DNA of 11,402 nt from Propionibacteriaceae bacterium. GTDB taxonomy: Bacteria; Actinomycetota; Actinomycetes; Propionibacteriales; Propionibacteriaceae. Numbering within the stretch: the stretch's first letter is position 1; each line of letters opens with the position of its first letter. The stretch is from the NCBI GenBank assembly GCA_009781325.1, contig WQYJ01000049.1:1-11402 (forward strand). The letters are read 5' to 3'. Both the position numbers and the translations under genes were made by a program. The notes beneath the pieces were generated by a model. The model saw only the letters and a program-made list of their open reading frames with translations. It searched no databases and was not told the origin of the DNA. Of this stretch, positions 6,510-11,402 are shown one piece after another.

Positions 6510-8696
6510 TCAAGCCGACTCAATGAGGTCTGCTTGAGCACGCGCCTCAACATCTGCCACATAATCTGCAATTCCAGGATCTGTCATGAGCGGATCTCGA
6601 CGTACGACTTCCTCCGCAAGGCCGCGGGCAAGGTCGATGATCTCGCCGTGTTCAAGAACCTTGAGCAGCCGAAGTGAACTGCGCCGCCCTGATTGATTCA
6701 TCCCCAAGACATCCCCTTCGCGGCGCTGAGCCAGATCGGCTTTCGCTAGTTCGAAGCCATCTCGGGTCTGAGCGACAGCTTCGAGTCTTTCTCTTGCCGG
6801 GGTTTCCTCCTCTGCTTGAGTCAGAAGTATGCAGACTCCGGGATACTCCCCTCGCCCGATTCGTCCCCGTAACTGATGGAGTTGTGAGATACCAAATCTC
6901 TCGGCGTCGAAGACAACCATCATCGAAGCATTAGGTTGATCCACACCCACCTCGATCATCGATGTGGCAACAAGAACATCGATCTCACCGGCAGTGAACC
7001 GAGCCATGATGTCTGTCTTCTCCGAGGTTGGCAGCCGAGAATGCAGAACAGCAAGCCTCAGGCCCGCCAGAGGCCCCGCAGTGAGCATGCCAGCAGCTTC
7101 GACGACCGAGGTTCCTTCGTTTTTGTCGGTCGGATCGATTTTGGGAGCCACAACAAAGACTTGACGCCCCCGGGCTACCTCTTCTCGTACTCGCTCCCAG
7201 GCGCGGTCCACCCAGGCTGGTTTTGCCTTGACATCTACCACAGTGGTCGTCACCTGTGCCCTGCCTGCGGGAATCTCGACTAGTGTGGACATATCCAGGT
7301 CGCCAAAGATAGTCATCGCAACCGATCGTGGGATCGGTGTAGCCGTCATCACCAAGATGTGAGGACGGGTCGTACCTTGATCGGCGAGAGCATTTCTCTG
7401 CTCCACCCCAAAACGATGCTGCTCATCGACCACCACTAATCCTAGGTCCGCGAACTGGACGCCCTTACTCAGAAGGGCATGGGTTCCAATAATGATTCCC
7501 GCTTCACCGCTAGTGATCTTCGCGATGGCAGCCCCTTTTGCTGCGGCTGTCATGGACCCAGTCAACAGAACAACATCGGTAGTTGGACCAGCAGTAATGA
7601 GGTCACCATGTGTGAGTTCGCCCATCAACTCCATGACAGTGTAGGCATGCTGGACAGCCAAGACTTCTGTGGGAGCTAGGAGGACGGCTTGACCGCCTGC
7701 ATCGGCCACTGTCAGCATTGCCCGTAGAGCAACGACGGTTTTACCAGAGCCGACTTCTCCTTGGAGAAGACGCTGCATGGGACGGGTCTTTCCTAGATCC
7801 TCAGTAATCGCTTTCCCGATCTCGATCTGTTCATGAGTCAGTGTGAAGGGTAAGTGCGCATCAAAGGCGGTCAGGAGCCCGTCTGGACCAACGAGCCGAG
7901 GAATGGCGGTGTGCTTGGAGGAATCCTGGCGACGATAAGCCATTGCTACTTGGGTCGCAAAGGCCTCATCGAAAAGAAGGCGCTGAACCCCTTTGTCATA
8001 GGTTTTCTTACTCATCGGGGTATGAACCTGATGGAAAGCCAGTAAGAGGTCGGAGACTTCCGCCTTGTCGCGCACCCACCTCGGTAGGGGATCCTCCAAC
8101 CCAGAAATCAAGCCTAAACAGGTCTTAATAGACTTCGCGACAACCCAGGTCATGAGTTTGGATGTCTGGGGATAGAGTCCAATGAAAGACTTCTCACCCA
8201 CAGCCGTAGCCATCTCTTGAGCTTCATCATTGCCTAGAAAACCGTTCTTAGTGACCATCGCAAATGCCGGATGTGTGAGTTGAGGATAATTCCGAAACCA
8301 ACCGATTTTCCCTGCGAAGATCCCACGTTCTGATCGGGAAAGAAGACGTTGCCAGTATTCAAGGTACTTCTTCTGACCGAAGAAGGTTGCTGTCAGCGAT
8401 CCATGCCCATCCGAAAGAGTGACCTCCACGCGCTGACGCGGAAATTCGCCTTTTATGTGCACATTCGAGATACGCGCAAGCAAAGCCACATATTCATCGT
8501 CCCCCTGGTGGCGGGCAATCAAAGAACGAATATCAGTCAACTCGGTCCCCGACATGAAATGCCGCGGAAGAAGGCGAAGCAAGTCACCGCAGGTCTCGCA
8601 GTTGAGCTTCAGGAACTGCTGAGCAGACTCAGGGCCAATCGCCTTCGTTAAAGGGACTGCCAGATCCTGAAACGCTTTCGTCTTCCAAGTTGTCAT
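6510..8696 (-). CDS. recG: ATP-dependent DNA helicase RecG
   Basis: RecG remodels stalled replication forks and branched recombination intermediates. The 728-residue product contains the OB-fold wedge region (about 60-170) and a superfamily 2 helicase core. Walker A is GEVGSGKT near residue 314, motif II is VVVDEQHRFG near 423, motif III is MTATPIPRS near 450, and HSRLPTSEK begins the second RecA-like domain. VATSMIEVGVDQPNA and LHQLRGRIGRGE (near 611) are motifs V and VI. The frame stays open upstream to 8783, but that extension runs through the rpmB terminator. ATG at 8696 has a strong GGAGGAGG (8701-8708) and gives MTTWKTKAF, so it is the better start. It is convergent with the PPOX gene, 1 nt apart. 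I see no clear promoter between the rpmB terminator and this start. Confidence 0.96.
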   Translation of the reverse strand: MTTWKTKAFQDLAVPLTKAIGPESAQQFLKLNCETCGDLLRLLPRHFMSGTELTDIRSLIARHQGDDEYVALLARISNVHIKGEFPRQRVEVTLSDGHGSLTATFFGQKKYLEYWQRLLSRSERGIFAGKIGWFRNYPQLTHPAFAMVTKNGFLGNDEAQEMATAVGEKSFIGLYPQTSKLMTWVVAKSIKTCLGLISGLEDPLPRWVRDKAEVSDLLLAFHQVHTPMSKKTYDKGVQRLLFDEAFATQVAMAYRRQDSSKHTAIPRLVGPDGLLTAFDAHLPFTLTHEQIEIGKAITEDLGKTRPMQRLLQGEVGSGKTVVALRAMLTVADAGGQAVLLAPTEVLAVQHAYTVMELMGELTHGDLITAGPTTDVVLLTGSMTAAAKGAAIAKITSGEAGIIIGTHALLSKGVQFADLGLVVVDEQHRFGVEQRNALADQGTTRPHILVMTATPIPRSVAMTIFGDLDMSTLVEIPAGRAQVTTTVVDVKAKPAWVDRAWERVREEVARGRQVFVVAPKIDPTDKNEGTSVVEAAGMLTAGPLAGLRLAVLHSRLPTSEKTDIMARFTAGEIDVLVATSMIEVGVDQPNASMMVVFDAERFGISQLHQLRGRIGRGEYPGVCILLTQAEEETPARERLEAVAQTRDGFELAKADLAQRREGDVLGMNQSGRRSSLRLLKVLEHGEIIDLARGLAEEVVRRDPLMTDPGIADYVADVEARAQADLIESA

Positions 8697-8700
8697 CGAA

Positions 8701-8708
8701 CCTCCTCC
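8701..8708 (-). promoter_or_regulatory. Shine-Dalgarno fixing the recG start
   Basis: The minus strand reads GGAGGAGG 4 nt before ATG 8696 (7 nt counted from the upstream GGAGG). This near-consensus site decides for 8696 over the earlier in-frame ATG at 8783, which lies inside terminator sequence. Confidence 0.8.
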
Positions 8709-8742
8709 ACTGAGACTAGTGCCTTGAGCAGACAATTTTGGC

Positions 8743-8775
8743 CTAAGAAACAACAAACCCGCCCTTTCGGGCGGG
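8743..8775 (-). terminator. Intrinsic terminator of rpmB
   Basis: On the minus strand a perfect 7-bp stem CCCGCCC/GGGCGGG closed by a GAAA tetraloop (8758-8775) is followed by the T-rich tail TTTGTTGTTTCTT. It begins 17 nt after the rpmB stop. It should end rpmB transcripts and separate them from recG, although some read-through is possible. Confidence 0.88.
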
Positions 8776-8792
8776 TGTCGCATCAGAATCTC

Positions 8793-8978
8793 TTAACGAG
8801 AGACCTTGCCTGCCTTAATGCAGGACGTACACACGTTCATTCTCTGAGGTGTGCCGTTGATCACAGCACGAACCCGTTGAATGTTGGGGTCCCAGCGGCG
8901 CAGAGTCTTTTTCTTCGACCATGGCACGTTGTGGCCAAAACCCGGGCGCTTGGCGCAGATATCGCACACGGCTGCCAT
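8793..8978 (-). CDS. rpmB: 50S ribosomal protein L28, zinc-binding form
   Basis: L28 is a small large-subunit protein. The 61-residue product begins MAAVCDICAKRPGFGHNVPWSK, the L28 signature, and contains TLRRWDPNIQRVR and VCTSCIKAGKV. Four cysteines (C5, C8, C50, C53) make this the C+ zinc form. ATG at 8978 has GAGGAG 8 nt upstream. It appears monocistronic: its own candidate promoter lies in the 86-bp gap upstream, and a strong terminator follows. rpmB upstream of recG is a common order in actinobacteria and Firmicutes. A DAK2-domain gene often found between them is absent here. Confidence 0.97.
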   Translation of the reverse strand: MAAVCDICAKRPGFGHNVPWSKKKTLRRWDPNIQRVRAVINGTPQRMNVCTSCIKAGKVSR

Positions 8979-8999
8979 TGCTTTAACTCCTCGATTTCG

Positions 9000-9015
9000 T
9001 TGGGTACCAACCCAA
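9000..9015 (-). repeat. Leader hairpin upstream of rpmB
   Basis: TTGGGT and ACCCAA are separated by 4 nt (TGGT on the minus strand), a 6-bp stem placed in the predicted rpmB leader just before the ribosome-binding site. It could modulate translation, or be chance. Confidence 0.4.
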
Positions 9016-9024
9016 AGTCAACTC

Positions 9025-9044
9025 GCCTATCTTACACGATAGGC
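9025..9044. repeat. Palindrome GCCTATC-6-GATAGGC over the rpmB -10
   Basis: A perfect 7-bp inverted repeat with a 6-nt spacer covers the candidate rpmB -10 (TAAGAT, 9029-9034). It also lies 20 nt after the TPM gene stop. It may be an operator for rpmB or a terminator hairpin for the upstream operon. There is no T-run after it on the minus strand, which weakens the terminator reading. Confidence 0.5.
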
Positions 9045-9058
9045 ACTTGCAGACTCAA
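9029..9058 (-). promoter_or_regulatory. Candidate rpmB promoter
   Basis: The minus strand has TTGAGT (9053-9058), an 18-nt spacer and TAAGAT (9029-9034). Predicted transcription start is near 9022, giving a leader of about 44 nt. The same -10 and spacer length are seen before rpmF. Read by eye. Confidence 0.45.
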
Positions 9059-9064
9059 CTGGAT

Positions 9065-9886
9065 CTAGAACTTACCTGAGTGTCCTGTTGAACTCACTCC
9101 GGCGGAACTGGAGATCGTACGACCCGAACTGTCGGAATCATCTGAACTCGAGATTCGTTCCTGAGAGACAGTGGAGTGCAGGAATCTATCCTGTTGGGCT
9201 GTCACGGCCATGGAACCCTGCCGAATGTACGGTGCCGCAGCATCCTGCTTTCGCACCGACTTGAGCTTGCGCTTCTGGCTTGAGGTGGCGATCAGAGCAA
9301 TAATCAGAGCAATGACCACTGCGGTTGTGCCAGCCATGATACGTGAAGCTGTTACCTCGGAAGGTGTCAGAGGAATGTTGCCGGTGTCGAAGGGATGGCC
9401 TGTATTCGCCTGGATAATGAACTTCTCGCACGCATCAGCAAAAGCATGGAAGGCGTCGTTGTAGTTGTCATTCTTCAGATCCGGAAGATAATGCTTATCA
9501 AGGTAAACCTCACCGGCTTCTGTAAAGATTTCTATTCCGCGTCCGAAAGTCACAAAGGCGAAGTCCCTGTCTTCCATGGAGATCAGCAGGATCGCGCCAT
9601 CTCTTCTTGACCCATCGCCGAATCCGTTTTCGAGGTAGAAATCCCGGGCAAAGGTGAAGACATCGCGGTTATCCAAGCCCGGAATGCTCACGACAACAAC
9701 ATCGAAGGAGTACCGTGCAGAAACATCGTCAAGCTTAGCTGTCAGAGCTGAGGCTTGCGCATCGGTCAAGAGATTAGCCTCATCCACAAAGCGCGGAAGA
9801 TCCGGTGTTGCAGACGCAAGATTCGGCGGAAGCAAAATCAAGAAAACAAGGGACAGTGCGGTTGCGAGAAACGCTTTCTTTTTCAT
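9065..9886 (-). CDS. TPM-domain protein, signal peptide plus C-terminal membrane segment
   Basis: The product (273 residues from ATG 9886) belongs to the TPM/DUF477 (YgcG-like) family. It starts with a signal peptide (MKKKAFLATALSLVFLILL...LASA, first 26 residues). The extracytoplasmic TPM domain spans about 30-155, with FVDEANLLTD, VVVVSIPGLD, FGDGSRRDGAILLIS and the family-typical TFGRGIEI. A transmembrane helix lies at about 184-201 (MAGTTAVVIALIIALI), followed by a basic RKLKSVRK. The cytoplasmic tail is Ser-rich and ends SSSAGVSSTGHSGKF; many relatives have a Gly/Ser tail ending SGKW or similar. Start choice: GTG 9898 overlaps the preceding stop as GTGA and ATG 9889 is possible, but GAGG is best spaced (6 nt) to ATG 9886. 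It is last in an operon with zinc-ribbon and SPFH genes, matching ydjH of B. subtilis. Biochemical activity is unproven. Confidence 0.82.
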   Translation of the reverse strand: MKKKAFLATALSLVFLILLPPNLASATPDLPRFVDEANLLTDAQASALTAKLDDVSARYSFDVVVVSIPGLDNRDVFTFARDFYLENGFGDGSRRDGAILLISMEDRDFAFVTFGRGIEIFTEAGEVYLDKHYLPDLKNDNYNDAFHAFADACEKFIIQANTGHPFDTGNIPLTPSEVTASRIMAGTTAVVIALIIALIATSSQKRKLKSVRKQDAAAPYIRQGSMAVTAQQDRFLHSTVSQERISSSDDSDSSGRTISSSAGVSSTGHSGKF

Positions 9887-9894
9887 CATTGACC

Positions 9895-10980
9895 TCACAT
9901 CACACTCACGAGAAGTTGTCCCAAAACGAGCAAAATCAGACCCCAGATGCCGAAGAGCTTCCAGAAATACGCGTTCGCTGCTGCTTTATCCACGGGAAGA
10001 TCCCCGACCAGCTTGCCTGTTTGACCGTTCATAGCGAAGGTGAACCCCTTGTCCTGCCACCGTGTTGTCAGCATCCACACCGGCATCATGGCGTAGTAGA
10101 CCACACCTTTTCTGACCCAAATGTAGGTGTTCTTGGCAGTGACGGAGTCATATCCGGCTACGGTGTCTCGGAAAACCCGTTCAGCGGACCTTTCCATACG
10201 TTCATTGGCTCGTGGTACGCCTTGAGAGGAATCAACATCGTACTTGTTGGCGTAGAAGCCAGCCAGATAAGGAGTTGCGAAAGGCACCCCTTCTGTCATG
10301 TTGTACGGCTCGATGGACTCCATCAAGGTGTTATCCATCGCAGCCGAACCGTCGACAGGAACATAGTCGAAGGCCAGGTTGCCTTCACGCAGGACATAGA
10401 AATGCGAGGTTTCGGTGTTTCGTATCTGGCCGGTCGTCCATGTGCGTACCTTCGTGGCGTCGTAATCGACGCGGGTATGGGTATCAGCGGAATATAGCCA
10501 GAAGGGAACGTAGACCCCCTTGATCTCTTCCAGGTGGTTCTTGTCCTGGAAGACTTTCGGAAGAAGCTTCTTTCCCAGATAGTGCTTCTTCAGAGCCTCC
10601 AGGGCGGCATCTTTACCCAGTTTGAACGGAATGATGACATCAGGGCGGAATGCTCCTGAGAACTTCGAGGTCATCACCACCGGGTTCCCGCAGAAGGGAC
10701 ACGAGGTTGACCCCAGTGTTTCATCTCCGATGATTTCGCCTCCACAGGATTGACAGGAGTAGACCGCTAGGCCTTGTGCCTCCTCGGGTGACCACCCCTG
10801 GTTCTGGTAACCATAGGGGTTTTCCTCAGATGGTTGGGCGTTCGCGAGGTCGGCTTCCATCTGCGCCAAGGTGGCAATATCAATCATCGAGGCACAGTAC
10901 GGGCACGCCAGTTGTGCCGTACCCGGACTGAACTCGATAGCTCCGGCGCAATTCGGGCACTTGAAGCTTTGTTGCGCCAT
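9895..10980 (-). CDS. Membrane-anchored protein with two N-terminal zinc ribbons (YdjG-like)
   Basis: The 361-residue protein begins with two TFIIB-like zinc ribbons: C8/C11/C26/C29 (CPNC...CPYC) and C76/C79/C94/C97 (CQSC...CPFC). A conserved domain of about 230 residues follows, with FRPDVIIPFKLGKDAALEAL, GVYVPFWLYSADTHTRVDY and VYYAMMPVWMLTTRW. It ends with one hydrophobic helix at about 342-360 (FGIWGLILLVLGQLLVSV). I see no signal peptide, so the ribbons should be cytoplasmic on a tail-anchored protein. 'TFIIB-type' describes the ribbon only and does not imply a transcription role. ATG at 10980 lies 3 nt after the SPFH stop, and the 3' end meets the TPM gene as GTGA. In B. subtilis ydjG, ydjH and ydjI accompany pspA in a membrane-stress operon. 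Confidence 0.82.
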   Translation of the reverse strand: MAQQSFKCPNCAGAIEFSPGTAQLACPYCASMIDIATLAQMEADLANAQPSEENPYGYQNQGWSPEEAQGLAVYSCQSCGGEIIGDETLGSTSCPFCGNPVVMTSKFSGAFRPDVIIPFKLGKDAALEALKKHYLGKKLLPKVFQDKNHLEEIKGVYVPFWLYSADTHTRVDYDATKVRTWTTGQIRNTETSHFYVLREGNLAFDYVPVDGSAAMDNTLMESIEPYNMTEGVPFATPYLAGFYANKYDVDSSQGVPRANERMERSAERVFRDTVAGYDSVTAKNTYIWVRKGVVYYAMMPVWMLTTRWQDKGFTFAMNGQTGKLVGDLPVDKAAANAYFWKLFGIWGLILLVLGQLLVSVM

Positions 10981-10983
10981 GTC

Positions 10984-11402
10984 TTACCCAGCAGCCAATG
11001 GTGTGCCGCATTCTGGACAGAATTTTGCGACACCAAGTGAAGGATCTGGGGTCCAACCGCACCTGGGGCAACCCATGGGTGCTGGAGCGACTGGCTTTGG
11101 CTGTCCGCAGTTTGCGCAGAAGGCTCCTGCATTCTGGGCGAATCCGCAGGCGCAGGCCCAGTAGGCAGCCGGAGCGGCTGGGGGCGGTGCGACTGGTGGA
11201 GCGGGCGGCGGTGCTGCTTGCGGAACATATCCACCACCTGGAGCAACAGGAGGAGAGGCTGGGCCCATACCGGACTGCGGCCCGCCTTGGGCTTGTCCCA
11301 TGGCGAACAGATCGGCAGCATTGACTCCGCCGGCCTGTTGAGCCATGCCCATACCGATAAAGCCTTGCATGGCACCGCCGTCATTATTGGCGGCGGCCTT
11401 CA
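10984..11402 (-). CDS. SPFH-domain (YdjI-like) protein, C-terminal 138 residues with two zinc ribbons
   Basis: The frame is open through the right edge; an internal ATG at 11370 should not be taken as the start. The visible end starts KAAANNDGGAMQGFIGMGMA, a Gly/Met/Ala-rich stretch as found after the SPFH domain in YdjI-type proteins. It continues with a Pro/Ala-rich linker (about visible residues 49-79) and two zinc ribbons: C83/C85/C95/C98 and C111/C114/C128/C131 (CPRC...CPEC), then TAA. SPFH proteins of this type are peripheral scaffold-like proteins at the membrane. The SPFH domain itself lies outside the window, so the assignment rests on the C-terminal architecture and the following two genes. 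A plain zinc-ribbon protein is the alternative. Confidence 0.68.
   Translation of the reverse strand, partial: KAAANNDGGAMQGFIGMGMAQQAGGVNAADLFAMGQAQGGPQSGMGPASPPVAPGGGYVPQAAPPPAPPVAPPPAAPAAYWACACGFAQNAGAFCANCGQPKPVAPAPMGCPRCGWTPDPSLGVAKFCPECGTPLAAG

Noticed and set aside
6510..6537. Inverted repeat TCAAGC...GCTTGA at the recG/PPOX junction as a bidirectional terminator
   Set aside because: The stem is only 6 bp with a 16-nt spacer and there is no T-run on either strand; it also lies inside recG codons.
8709..8757. Promoter for recG between the rpmB terminator and its ribosome site
   Set aside because: TAGTCT and TTGTCT are present but only 11 nt apart; no pair with proper spacing was found.
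9805..10497. Plus-strand open frame of 230 codons opposite the zinc-ribbon gene
   Set aside because: It is an antisense shadow of a well-supported minus-strand gene and has no domain-like pattern.
11368..11370. ATG at 11370 as start of a separate 128-residue zinc-ribbon protein
   Set aside because: The frame stays open to the window edge and reads in a Gly/Ala/Asn-rich way typical of the post-SPFH region, so this Met is probably internal.
10884..11384. Minus-strand Pro/Gln/Ser-rich frame of 166 codons overlapping the SPFH-type gene
   Set aside because: It is an out-of-frame reading of the Pro/Ala-rich linker. The other frame holds two intact zinc ribbons and joins the next gene with a 3-nt gap.
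1..11402. tRNA, rRNA, CRISPR arrays, insertion sequences and attachment sites
   Set aside because: No cloverleaf-like stretch, spaced direct repeats, transposase motifs or terminal repeats were seen on either strand.

Overview
The window looks like a chromosomal housekeeping segment of an actinobacterium (Actinomycetota) of moderate GC content. The evidence is gene content and order: recG, rsmD, coaD, a SepIVA-like coiled-coil gene, a YceD/DUF177 gene, rpmF, rnc and smc run in one direction. Mycobacteria and many other actinobacteria share much of this order. Frequent GTG starts, short overlaps and an actinobacterial-type SMC N-terminus agree. I cannot name the genus from sequence alone. I see no mobile element, CRISPR array, tRNA or rRNA.

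All genes but one are on the minus strand, so transcription runs from right to left. Region A (about 9065-11402) is a three-gene envelope-type module: the C-terminal end of an SPFH-domain protein with two zinc ribbons (cut by the window edge), a membrane-anchored protein with two N-terminal zinc ribbons, and a secreted/membrane TPM-domain protein. It resembles the ydjI, ydjG and ydjH trio next to pspA in Bacillus subtilis. Region B (8743-9064) holds rpmB (L28) with its own candidate promoter, a palindrome over the -10, a leader hairpin and a clear intrinsic terminator. Region C (6510-8696) is recG. Region D (6080-6508) is the only plus-strand gene, a small flavin-binding PPOX-fold protein. It ends 1 nt from recG and starts 26 nt from the divergent rsmD.

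Region E (3977-6053) is the tightly packed run rsmD, coaD, SepIVA-like, DUF177, with overlaps or gaps of a few bases, followed by the rpmF promoter region. Region F (1-3976) is rpmF, rnc, a GtrA-family membrane protein and smc, again with short gaps or overlaps. smc is open at the left edge, with 841 codons visible: ATPase N-head, hinge and parts of both coiled-coil arms.

The core genes serve ribosome biogenesis and RNA processing (L28, L32, RsmD, RNase III, probably DUF177), coenzyme A synthesis (CoaD), DNA repair and replication restart (RecG), and cell growth, division and chromosome segregation (SepIVA-like, SMC). The less ordinary elements are the SPFH/zinc-ribbon/TPM trio, the GtrA gene between rnc and smc where mutM/fpg often lies, the divergent PPOX gene, a short SepIVA-like protein, and matching promoter geometry in front of the two ribosomal protein genes. 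I did not find a system that I would call undescribed with confidence.
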